DNA from: Crotophaga sulcirostris
Lineage: Eukaryota > Chordata > Aves > Cuculiformes > Crotophagidae
Direction: 5' to 3'
DNA length: 64,000 nucleotides
NCBI GenBank assembly: GCA_013397455.1
Contig: VYZB01000238.1
Location: 419,319-483,318, forward strand
How positions within the stretch are numbered: position 1 is the stretch's first letter; each line of letters starts with the position of its first letter. A program made the translations under genes and the position numbers. Below the pieces are notes generated by a model, which ran no database searches, was not told where the DNA came from, and saw only the letters and a program-made list of their open reading frames with translations. Below are positions 12,154 through 24,170 of this stretch, piece after piece.

Positions 12154-15100
12154 TCATTAAGTAGTATCACTCAAGGGTATCCAGAGCTGTAGAAACCTTT
12201 AGGAACTATGAAGTTTTACAATATCAAGGAACAGGAGCTGCAAGGACAGACTCTAGATGCTCATAAAACTTATAAATGTTGCAAGACCTTGAAAGTTAAA
12301 GGAAAGTCAGGAAGCCTGCAGGATTCCATACTGCCTTTTTTCCTTCTGTTTCTTTGTAAACTTAAAATTAACATTTCCTTTGTCTCTTACAAGTCTTTGA
12401 CAGAACAGATAGGTAGCGTACTCTAGCGTTTGACTGCAGCTGCAGGTCTCCTGGCTCTAACAGAGCAACAGACCTAGTTCTCTTGAAATTCTAAATATGA
12501 AATAGTTGCTTAAACCTTTAAAGAACATTTTGTCTCTTATGTTGCTTCAGAGACAGATTGAATGAAAATTCATATGCAAAGCAAAGGTCACAGTAGCTGT
12601 TTTAGTTGAAGTATTACTCTAAATATGGCTACACAAACACATACATAAATTATAATAGAAGACAATGTTTGAAGTCAAAAAGTTGAGCATGCCAGTTGGG
12701 AAATGTCAGGATTGAGATTGTCTGCTCAGTCTTTGTCCAGCTAGGTGTGCTTGCAATGCAGGCATAAGACCCGCAGGACCATTAATAACCTTTTTATGCG
12801 GCTATTCATTTTGAATTTTCTTTCTGTCTTCCAAATGTGACCACAGGCTTATCAAAGGCACTGCCCAGATCCTTGTCTGAATGCTAAATTATTAATTTCC
12901 TGGTGTTTTTTTCCAGAGGTCCTAATCCTGCCACAGTTTGAGTGCTTCAGGCAATATACAGATATCAAGGAGAAAACCTCTGTGTCCCAAGGTCATTCCA
13001 AATGTAGTGTCTCTTAAGGCAAAAGATGACATAGACATATATCTCTCTAACAGTTCCAGAAATATCCACTCACAAGGTACAACACATGGGATTTTTTGTC
13101 TCTCCTGGAGGCCAATGCACGATTCACATTCATGCCGTGCAAACTGTGCGGATACTTAAATCTACATGCTATGGCATGTTAGTCTCTCATCTTACTGTAC
13201 ACATTCATTGTTTATCAGACACACTGTTTGTGCTTTCTGCTGTCACTGCCAAATGCCTGCATCAGGGACATTAGTATGAACTGACAGTCAGGCATGGATA
13301 TATACAATAACTAAATGTTCTCTCTGTAGCGCTTGTTAGGATTTCATCTAGTGAAAGTTGCGTATTTTGGGATATGACTTGTCCTTGGCACCAACAGAGG
13401 CTTTTTCCTTCATAGAAGTCTGAGGGTTGTGATATTTTCTGGTATTGAGTTTTCTGGCTTCTGGGACTGCATATTTACATCAGCAAGTTGGGGGGTTATT
13501 CCTTTTAACCCTTCTTCTCTCATGCTGCTACTAATTACGACATGCTGACTTCACTGAGTCTCAGCATGAGCCTGTAAGAGGATTCATATCTATCACTCAG
13601 ACATTAGTTCCTGCTTTAATCTACTCTATTTACCTTGTTTAAAAGGAAGATAAATATATTTTTAACACTTCTCGAGATAAATGGGTAACATGGAAACCCA
13701 AGATAAACAGGTGTTATGGTTTTAAAAAAAAACAAACAGCATTTTGGGCTGGCAAATTCATCAGTACTTTGTGTGATGAAAAGATACTGCTGCTGACTAC
13801 TGACGATGAAACAAGAAAATACTTGCAATTATTGACCAATATAGTTTGAATGTCCTTTTCAATCCTTAACAGAAATGATGACCAAAAGACAATCTTCAGA
13901 GCAGCCCTCATGTGACTTCTCCATGTTAAATGACCACCTTTATCTTCTTGCAGTTCCCTCTTTATGCCTTACACATTTGCCACCCAGCTGGCTCCCTCAA
14001 AATTTACAGTGCTTTGTCTTGTAGATAGGACACTTGTTTCATCATGAGGACAGTTAAGTGGTTAAAGAGGGTAGAATGAGGCCTTGTAAGAAAGTAGTAT
14101 TTCTCTATCTGGTGGTATCACTGTGTTGCATAAGCAACTGTCAATTTTTCATTTCCCAATATTTGTGTAGGCTTACATCCTTCACAGTGTTGATGCATTT
14201 TTATGTACCATTACTTAGGTTTTTCAGTCAGAAAAACTTTATAACTGACATTGTCTGTACCCAGATAGTTCCTCAAAAGAGTAAGAACCATTAAGCCCAG
14301 CAATGTGCTCCCTGTTAGCTGGGTTATCAGACCAGCTGTCCAGCACAGTACATAGGTGTTTTCTGGGGACCAGAAAAGACTTGAGAGACGTGTGACCAGT
14401 GGGCTTCAAAGACATTTGATGACAGTGGAAAACTGTGAAGGTTCAGGATCCCGTGTTCCTTCCTCTGTTTCATGCAAGCATGATGATTTTTCCTTTGTTC
14501 TTTGTTCTTATCCTGGTTCCTAGCTACTAAACTGTCTTTTTTTTCCAGCAGCTATTTGAATTTCCCTTTTCTTACAGACCTAGTCTTCTTTTCTAGGAGG
14601 TCCTGAATCCCAAACATAGTATTCCCTCTCCTTACAGCCCAGTTTTTTCTTCTGTGCTTTGCTAAGTAAGGCTTAGGTAGTTTTCCAGCACATTTCTCTC
14701 ACGCTGCTGATTTCTCTCCATAAAGGCCTTTTGCCATTTTCATGCCTGTCCTCTTTTAGCCCTTTCTCCTGTTTCTGTGTTTTAGTAAACCATTCCCTCG
14801 TTTCTCATACTGCAGCTTCTTTTCAGATCAATCACCTTCTCACCTCACTTCCTCCCCTTCTTGCCCCAAAAGTCCTATTCTTCCCTCTTCCTGGCTCTTC
14901 TCTTGATTCTCTGTGCCAGATCAGGTAATGAAGACACAGAGAGAACATGACTTTTCAATATAGAGCCTATAGAATTTTCTGCGTGGGGACAAACCAGCTT
15001 GGTTTTCCCTAATGATGCTTTCAGACACAGCTGGCCTGTTTCAGCTGAAATAACTAAGGGAAGGAAAAAAACACAGCTTGGGAGATGGTAACCATCATGA

Positions 15101-15205
15101 GAGAAAAAAATCACACCAAATGTTAGAACTGTTGCCAAGTTTTAATTTGTAAGCAGTTAAAATCAAGATATTTTAATGGGAGGATTCTATGATTCCCAAG
15201 TATAT

Positions 15206-15785
15206 TTGCCTGTCATGGTTTAACCCCAGCCAACAACTAAACCCCACCCAGCCACTCTCTCGTTCCACCCCCCTCAAGTGGGGTGGGGGAGAGAATTGGA
15301 AGGTTAAATGTGAGAAAAATTGTGGATTGAGATAAAGACAGTTTAATAGGTGCATAAAAACTGTGCATGCAAGCAAAGCAAACACAGGAATTCATTCACT
15401 ACTTCCCATGTCAGGCAGGTGTTCAGCCTTCTCCAGAAAAGCAGAGCTCCATCACATATAAAGGTTGCTTGGGAGGACAAATGCCATTACTCCAAACATT
15501 CTCCTCCTCTTCCTTCTTCTTGCCCCAGCTTTATGTTCTGAGCATGACACCACGTAGGATGGAATAGTCCTGTGGTCAGTTGGGGTCAGCTGTCCCAGCT
15601 GTGTCCCTCCCCAGCTTTCTTCTCCCTGCATGCTGGCAGGGCAGTGTGAGAAGCACCCCTGACTCTGTAAGCACTGCACAGCAGTAACAAAAACCTCCCT
15701 GTATTATCAACACTGTTTCCAGCACAAATACAAAACACAGCCCCACATTACTTAACTCTGTCCCATCCAAAACCAGCACATTGCC
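15206..15785 (-). mobile_element. Solo LTR, avian ERVL type, with 5-bp target duplication
   Basis: The LTR itself is 15211-15780 (570 bp), bounded by TG and CA, with TTGCC repeated exactly on both sides (15206-15210 and 15781-15785). A 5-bp duplication fits the ERVL class. The sequence resembles an LTR widespread in birds. Read on the minus strand it begins TGTGCTGGTTTTGGATGGGA and ends in GGTTAAACCATGACA. In that orientation a degenerate TATA box (ACATAAAG near 15530) lies about 185 bases upstream of an ATTAAA polyadenylation signal (complement of 15342-15347), giving an ordinary U3-R-U5 order. No internal retroviral sequence or second LTR is present, so it is a recombined solo copy. It lies antisense to GRIP1 in the large intron. 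Confidence 0.93.
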
Positions 15786-18700
15786 CTATAGAATTTTTTT
15801 ACTTTCTTTTTTGTGCCTGGTTATGATTTGTTGTTACAGTTTGATAGCTGTGTTGCTAGTAGAGGATTACAAAAGGGAGGAGTTGTCATGTTTTACAAGG
15901 ATTTCATAAATCTTACAGATATTTCTTTTTTTTCCAAACTTCTTGATCATCCCTAAAGAGAAATAAATGGTGTTTATCTGAACCATATAAGTTACAAATG
16001 ACTCTAGCAGGTCCAATTAACTTTTCTCTCTAGTGCTTTTGAAAGCATGGCCTCATTAAAAATAGCTTAATAAACATTGCTTTTTATGGGAGGAAAAAAA
16101 AAGCTGTAAAGGTGAAATGAGATGTCCCTGTAACGGAAGACTATAAATACCATTTAATTGTCATAAATAACAAGGAAAGAGTGGGGGGGCTATTATCTTC
16201 AAAGTTCCACTTTTTATATGAAAATATTCTGGTTTACTTACTGGGTACTAAGAGTAGTGGGCAAATTTGTCTTCAGAGACTTGTCAGGAAGGTGAAATCT
16301 GTACTTGTGTGCAGTTAGTCTAGTGTACAATTTAAAAAACTCAGTCTGATATATCTAATGTATATCATGATGGGCATTCATTAAAGTGGAGCCTTCCTAA
16401 TCTATCCTCCCACCACCTCACAAAGCAGATGGTCTGAATTCTTCAGATACTAATTCAAGGGTTTGGCTCCTCAAGAAGTAGCCTGTGCCTATTAAAAATA
16501 TGCTATTTTGCTTCTTCTAGTAACTGTTTAAAAACAAATGATGGAAGGAGGAGATTGCTGTCCTCTCCTGGTCACCATCCAGGCTCCAAGCAAGTGGAGG
16601 AAAGGAGCAAATAGCCCTCATATATATTCAGTAAAAGATGGAAAAAAAGGATTAATCAAATCTTTCCACTTTGCATGAAGGCTATCCAGATGTGCAATGA
16701 AATGCAATGTCAAAGAGAACTGCCATCTCTACTATATGCTCATACATCTGGTCAGCTGGAAATTAGTCAAGAGGTCTTTCAGTAAGTTGTCTTATCTTTT
16801 ACTTAGCATGGTGGTCAACAGTGGACTAGAAGGATAATGAAATATCCTGATTTGTGATGGTCTGAAAAGAAACAAAGAAGAGCAGGTAGCTGAATTACTT
16901 AAATTCAGCAGGCAGGTGTGAAAGTTTTACAAAGAGGATGATAATTAAGCTTCTTGGAGATTAAAGGAACTTCTGCATGTGACATGCAATTCAATGCAAG
17001 AGAACTCTGTAATCAAAAAAAAATCCAATTAAAAAAAAATCACCCTGAATTTGGTTTAGTGGCATTGCAGTCATCCAAGAGAATAAGGAATAAGGGACAG
17101 ATTTGATTGTCTTTATATTGGAGGGAACTTGGGCTGTGACCCCAGAAACTGTCTCTAAAAGGGCCCATCTCTAAGGAAATAACAGCAGCAGCGAAGGCTC
17201 CATTCCTGCCTCCATTCCAGGGAGACGAAAACACTAAATGCCCCCGAGACTTTCCCTGAGGGAGTACTTAAAAAATCCAGAACCAAACTACTCCATGCTC
17301 TTGATTTTTTTTCATCCTTGTAACGCACTGAGGAGAAAACCCAAGAATCCCTCAGTTCATTTCCTGGAACATTTGTACTGGGCATAAAACAAGAGGTTAA
17401 ATTGGTATGCAGTAGGGCAGTTTTTCATCCCTTTACACTAAGGTTCATGGTTCATTCATCGTTTTACAGAACATTGATGCTGAAAAAGGATGGGTTTAAG
17501 TACAGGTATTTTTAGGTACTTTGCCTAAATATGAACTGTCTCAGTTAATGGCATTCCGTGCAAAACAGGTGTGAATGAGATCTGAAGGAAGTCCTGTGAG
17601 ATGTAGTATTCAGCACATGGGAGGTGTGTACTGCTCAGAGAAGACAGTACTAAGGCTTGTGAGCTGGAATGTAGGTAGGGGAACAAATAAGTATCTAACC
17701 TGAAAGAGTTTATCTTGAAATCAACATAGTTACTCAAAGATAACTGCACCTGTGCCACATCTTGCAATGTGATTTTGTTATACAGAATTATACCTCCAGT
17801 GATATTAATCAGCTGTACAATGAGTGAAATGTTAGGTACTCTGTGCATTTGCTATGCAAACCACATTCCACTACAGTAAATTTAAATGTCCACAATAACC
17901 TGTCTTTACATCTTTTTCCTAAACACATGGTTAACACACTTTGTTCATTTCAAGAGATCATATAGCCTATGAACTCAGTATCTATTAGAGTGGTTTGGGG
18001 AAACAGTATTGATAAAAATCGCTCTTTGTGTTAGTCCAGGTTCAGTCAAAAAATCATTGGATTTTTCTTTTTTTAATCAATTCATTGGTGATTCACGTTA
18101 GTGGTGTTTGACCTTCTGTGAGCCTCACAATTTTTATTTGTAAGGAAACTGGCCAGAATATTCTGACAGCTATTATTGATTGGTCATGTTCCTATTTCAG
18201 TGTAGTTGCTGAAGGACCCTAGCAAAATGATGTTTCTGTAATAATTGAACATGCGTTCAGAATAAGCCAAAGGCAAGCACCTGACTGCAGGTTTCTTTTA
18301 AATTGTATCTGTTTTCTTCTTGGAGAAGGAAAAGAGGATGGCAGTGATTTTATGAAGAGTACTTATCTAGACTGTTCACCAGTTTCATCTTTAATTGCAA
18401 TTCTGACACTAGCAGAAAAGTCATGGCTCACTGCAGTTAGAGTGCTGAGCCTTCCTGAAGAGATGAGTAATAGAGGATATGACAGCTTCCCAAGGTTACA
18501 GGTAAAGCTGTGGCAAGCTAAGGTTTTTTTCCTTCCTCTTATGTGCCTCCAGATACTTCTTCCTTGGCTGATAAAATTGCATTTTTGCATGCAGAACCCA
18601 CACGAATATAAAAGCACTCTTTCTTGAAAGTGAGTCAAGTTATGTCGTGACCCAGACCCTCAGGTTTCCTGCATAAAGTTGGAAGTAGAGTAGGGCTTTG

Positions 18701-21700
18701 CCAATAGATGAAACTGACTGTAGGGCATCAGAGACAATGAGGCTCTGGAGAGGAAAGAGACTGACAATGGGGGGAGCAGAGATGGGGATGCTAATGAGAA
18801 AGAAAGGGCAATTTTGGGTAAGATTTCCTATTGTATTACACACAAGCATCTATAACCCTTATTGCCTCTGAATTGCAGGGTTATTTCACTTTTTTTCTGG
18901 CAGATAATCCAAAGGTTATGTACATGAAAAGGTGGTAATATGTACACCTTGAGGCAGAGCTTTGGGACTTGTTTTATGTCATTGAGGAAATCCCTCAACA
19001 TTTTCTTTAAAAACTCCTAGTTGGGTTTTTCTTTATCCTTTATTTTATATCCAAAAGCTATTCCTTATTTAGGTCATCTTGCCGGAGTTCTTAATTGAAA
19101 TCTAAAGGCTTCAAGCATCTTAAAATTAAAAAAAAAAAAAAAGGAAAAAGAAGGAAAGAAAAAGACCCAAAACTTGGCTGCAGACACACCGAGTCCGTGG
19201 TTTCCCTTGTCATTAGTATGATTTTGGCACAATGTCCCCCATATGTGCAAAGAAAATCTAAAACAAACTCTCCCTGCGTATTATCTTGCCATTTTTTGGC
19301 TCAGGGAGGCAACCAGAAACTTACAGCTAGCTGTTGTTATTCACATTTAAGTTCCTCATTTTAAAATAAATGCTTAATTCAGGTATTAACCTGGAACTGT
19401 ATTTTTAACTAAATGTACAGTTTTATCTTGAATGTTGAATATTCTCTGCTAGGTGATTCTCTCCGCAGAATTTAGTAGTTTTTTGCATGTACATGAAGCC
19501 ACATCTAATCCCTAGCCATGATCGTGCAGCAGTGTGCTGTCATCTGGAGGGTTTAGGACAAGAACAAGAACTACAGATCCTTAGGTCAGCCATCAGGTCC
19601 CTTTCGTGAAGTTAGCCAAGGCCTGGTCCAATCCTGTCTGACTCGGGAGGAAGACTCTCGTTGATTTCATCTGGGATTTAAACTAGGACCTAAGGGAGAA
19701 AAATCTAGCTCTTGTCCTGTGTTTGAAGAGCAAAGCTCTTCAAACAATAAACAGCAGATTTGGGCATCTTTGCCCCTCTGCTCAGTTCTCACCAAATGAG
19801 TGCTCAGTTTATACCAGCAAAAATGTCTTTTGCCAGCATAAAGGTCTTCTAGTTTAAGCACTGATTGCACCCCCAAAACCATATTTTATTTCATTGCCTG
19901 CATAAGAACATCTACTTTAGGGGTTCTACTGCCAACTCAAGCCTGAACTGTAGAAAAGGCCTGTGTTACAAGGACCTAACTCTACTGCAGATTATTTTAA
20001 AATAGTACTGTTTACACTGTTTAATTGCATCAAGTTACCACACAGTCCTCTGTTGTGTGCTAATGAAAAGAGAACATGCCAGGCCCATTTTCTCTTTGTC
20101 CCTTTTCTGAGATATTTCTCTTCTGGTACTTCAGCATTAGCAAGGGAACAGAGGGTACATGCGTAAAATTACCAGTTTTGTGGTTAGTTTAAGAGGTCAT
20201 CCCAGTTTGAATCTAGATCACAGTAAGTCTGCACACTCAAGCATGCTGGAGAAACAACCACCACGCATTTCATTTCATTTACTTTTTGACTTTCACGTAA
20301 CAGGCCGGAATTCAAATGTTAGCATTTGATGTTATAAGTCATGGGGAAGCACTGGTGCTGTCAGTCTGTCTCAGTGCATTCTGCCGTTCTTTAGTCAGAG
20401 AGGGAATATGGGAGAAGTATCAGCCGCTACACTTAAACTAGAAAACAACTGCAAAGGAGAAGAAAAGGAGAAAGAATGTGTCCTTTCTGTGGGTCTTTGT
20501 GATCCCCGTTGCAGGAAGAATGACTTTTTTTGAGACTTCTGTAAAGTACCTCACAGTTAATACCCATCATTTTAAGAACAGTGAAAACTTCAGCAGTTTT
20601 TAGCTACAGCAGCTAAGGCTTTTCTTGTGGCCTTCCTCCACCTTCCTGCTGCTGACTGCCTAAGTCTGCATTTGGGGGTTTTTAAAGCATTTTCAGGCAA
20701 AATTCTTCTGCCATTTCCAGGAAAGAGTTTAGAGAAGGTTGTTTTGCCTACAATAAGAAGGTTGGAGAATCGTTTTTGTTTTTTTTTGAAAGACTGGAGC
20801 AGGGATATGCAATTCAGTAGGTACTGATTGAGGGAGAAAAGCCCTTTTCAAGTAAGTCTCTTCTGCTTAGCCCAGTGAAAAATCCTCTCAGACGTAGCTA
20901 CATTTGGAAGTCTTTGAAAGGGTACAACTCAGTGTGCTCAGAAGAAGCGGCATTTTCTGACAACTTTTCCAAAAGATTTTGTGTATATTGGGGAAGATTA
21001 TTTGCAAAGTTCCTGTCAGTTCAGGTGTTCAGGGGTGGGAAATACAAGAACTAAAGCTGCCTCTGCAGCCTTACTCAGATGCCTTGAAGCATACGTGTTA
21101 TGGTAGAGATTTTAATTGGAATGATGGCATACATTTTTCTTTCATCAGTCACCTGCTGCGTAGTATTAAGTGATCTGGAAAACAGTCAAGTGCAATAAAT
21201 GTTTTGAAGAACAAGTCACCTCATCTTGGTGTAGATGCCTAAAGTAGGGCAGGTGAAACACATTTTTAAATGTCAGTTTTCTCTGATGGTTTTAGAGGGA
21301 GTTTAGGCCTCTGGCTCAGGTGTAGCTACCTCAGGTTTGCTCTACAGATGCCTGCGTTTTGGTGCAGTGAATTCCAGTGTAGGTGTCTCAAATTGTCCTC
21401 TCTGGACTAATGGATGCTTTCAACCTTCATTTCCTTGATACTCAATTGTTTATCTGTACATTGGGGAAGTGTTGCTACTCAATACATACTCACTGTCTAC
21501 CTTCCACGTGAGGCTCTTGAAGAAGGAAGAATGTGTGATTATTTAATTAAAGAAGGGAGGTAAAAATAAGTTCATCCGAACAGTATTCATTCTGAGGTTC
21601 ATTAAGCTTAAAGTGCTTTGTGCCCTCATCGTGACCATAATATTTTCCTTTTAATGTCATCCTGTTTGTAAACAGGCACTTCTGAGGGGCTTTTTTTGTG

Positions 21701-21776
21701 TGCATGTATTTTTTATAATGATTTATATTGATGTTCTGCTGATTTTAATCAACTCCTAATTCATCTGGGTTTTTAC

Positions 21777-21827
21777 AGTTTGCGTAAGCACAGTCTTTCT
21801 GTTATAGTTTGCATAAGCACAGTCTTT
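21777..21827 (+). repeat. Tandem duplication, unit 29 bp
   Basis: The 22-mer AGTTTGCGTAAGCACAGTCTTT (21777-21798) recurs at 21806-21827 with one G-to-A change. Seven bases separate the copies. It is a local duplication in the large intron. Confidence 0.85.
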
Positions 21828-22778
21828 TGACTACGGCCAGCTGAGCAACACTGAATATAGTAGCCTTCTGAACATCATGGCCTCTAATTTTTCAAGGGCT
21901 TTGCATCTTAGGTAAATTTTGTGGATTTTCACTAGTCAAAAAAAAAAGAACAAGAAACACACCCGCAGAAGGCTTTATAGTCTCTCCTTTACACAAATTC
22001 AGTAATTACTGAAGTACACATCTGTGTGCCTCATGAGGACTGGAACATCTTCAAAAAGAGAAAAGTCAATGGACAGGGGCATGAGAGGACCTGGAGTCCC
22101 TTCGAGCTTGGCAGCGGGAGCTGCTCTGGCAGGAGGTAAATGGCTTGCCCTGCAGCAAAAGAGAATCCGCATCGGAACCTTGCCAAGGATGACCCTGGCA
22201 GCCACCTGGCAGGCTGCCTACTAAGGAAGCAGATCAAAGACTGCAATTCTCTTTGCTGGGACTATTGTCAGTTATGGGGTGGTTGGGTTTCTAGAGTTTG
22301 GGGGTTTTTGTTGGAAATTTAGGAGAAGAAATGTGGGGAACTGTTTTTGCTGAAAATTTATACTGTGGAGAACAGAGGACCTTCTTTTATTTTATATGTG
22401 TGAACAGTCCCACTAGTACTGTTTCTGTAATCTCGGAACAAGGACTCCGAAGGGAAAAGCTGGAAATACATAGGCAAAAGGTAAGCAATCCCAGGTTATT
22501 TTTACAATGTGAGATCAAAGATCTTATGTTCAGAACCATGGCTTCTGTGTTGGATTTGAGGGCAATTTACCTAAATTACTTTCTCTATTGCTTTTAAATG
22601 TTTTTGCTGAACTACTGCTCAGGCAAACCAAAGTGGCAAGAGAGGGCAGTTAATAAACATTTCCTGATACATTCTGCTAAAGTTTCATTTCCTGAGTGGT
22701 TGGCATTGAATGGCAAAAACTCCTGTGCGACCCCTGAGAGCAGCAAAACTCTCACTGTGCTTCTCAGTGCATAAATAA

Positions 22779-22805
22779 TCAAGGTCAGATCTCAACCTTG
22801 ACCTT
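22779..22805. promoter_or_regulatory. Inverted pair of nuclear-receptor-like half-sites
   Basis: TCAAGGTCA at 22779-22787 matches the extended monomer site known for ERR and SF-1 type orphan nuclear receptors. Its core AAGGTCA recurs as the exact reverse complement TGACCTT at 22799-22805, 11 bases on. This is a sequence match only. Such 9-mers arise by chance in 64 kb, but the inverted pairing makes it worth noting. No function is shown. Confidence 0.25.
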
Positions 22806-24019
22806 CTGCATGGCAGTATTTTATACCTTGGCTGTGCCAATCCACCAATTATTTATAAGACAGCTCTTCTAGAGCACAGATTATTGAAAAAAGACCAAAG
22901 TTTGGGAGAGGGAGGAGGGTGTGGAAGTAATACTGATGGTGTGACCATGTAGCATCAGAAATGTAGAGTTTACTTTAATTTTTCTTTTTTTCTGGCTTAT
23001 ACTCACCTTTGCAGAGGAGTAGTTTAGACTAGTCTAAAAATCTCTTGCATGTTCAACCGAACCAAGCCTGTTACTTTCAGTGTTAGCAGAAGCGCACCCA
23101 AATTCAGCTTTCCAAGGCAGAGACTGTGCTTAGCTTGTGTGCAGAGGTCGCTAACACGTGCAAGTAATAAGTAATCATGAGTGTATGAGACACTATGACT
23201 CAGTAGAGAGGACCCTTGAGCAAAGTCTAGTCATGCAGTACACCAAGCAGCCCAGCCATGGGAGTTGGTCTGTGCCTGAGCCTCTGGGTTTCTGAGAAGC
23301 AAGAGAGGCTGTTGCAGGCTTCATACCTCACTCGTGTGGCTCTGCTGCTGCCAGGGCTTCAGCTCCCACCAGCCTGGCTGGGAGGGAGGGACAACTCAGA
23401 TATCTCACCACCACAGAGTTGACGTGTCCTTGCTTGCCTTAACTGTTTCGTGTGCATGTCAGCTCTCTTATCAAGATGCCCAAACTGTCCAAGGTACACC
23501 TTAGCTCTGAAGCTTTTGGGATTATCTGAGACATCATTACCCAGGTAGAGCCCTGGGCAGATGAGCCCTCTCTGCTCGACACAAAGTTTGGATGTTTGCA
23601 GTGTTTGTTCACGTCTGTCAGGTGCTGGCAGTGAGGGGCTCTGTAGGCTTTTGAAGGGAATCCAGTCCCACTCTAATTATTACTGTTCTTGTTAGATGGA
23701 AACTTAGGGTCATTATGGCAAATAGATGTAATTTATGGGTACTGCAGCCCTTTATATTATCTCTAGTAGTGTGTGCTTCCAGGCACACTTTCGAGGCTAG
23801 CAGATGTAGAATTTGACACACCAGCTGTGTCTTAGTTTGCAAGCAGATATGCAGATTTTGTTGTCCTTAATTGTTCTATTTGTTATGATTAGTCAGGTAC
23901 AGCATTGTGTAAGAGCTGGGGTGCTGAACAAATAAAAGTTCTTCTGTATTTTATTTCCTGCCCTACTTTGCAAGAAAAAATAAGTATGGGAAACTCTTTT
24001 TTACGTATGTATCTGCCTA

Positions 24020-24170
24020 TCAGGCCACCCAGAGAGGTTGTGGATGCCCCAGCATTGGAAGTGTTCATGGTCAGGTTTCATCTAGTGAAAGATGTCCCTG
24101 ACCATGGCAGGGGGGTTGGAACTAGATGGTCTTCAAAAGTCTCTTCCAACCCAAACCATTCTGTGGTTTC
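24020..24170 (+). mobile_element. CR1 3'-end fragment
   Basis: About 150 bases of CR1 3' sequence, + strand. The part at 24030-24056 reads like CR1 text coding for the end of ORF2 (AGAGAGGTTGTGGATGCCCC). It is followed by the untranslated tail with GGTTGGAACTAGATGGTCTT and CTCTTCCAACCCAAACCATT, ending in ATTCTGTGG. The tail differs from the copies at 2.9 and 41.3 kb (GGAACTAGATGG instead of GGACTTGATGAT), so it is a different CR1 subfamily. Confidence 0.88.

Noticed and set aside
15170..15205. ATTCTATGATT next to the LTR, resembling a CR1 tail octamer
   Set aside because: No further CR1 sequence on either side; an 8-mer alone is not enough.
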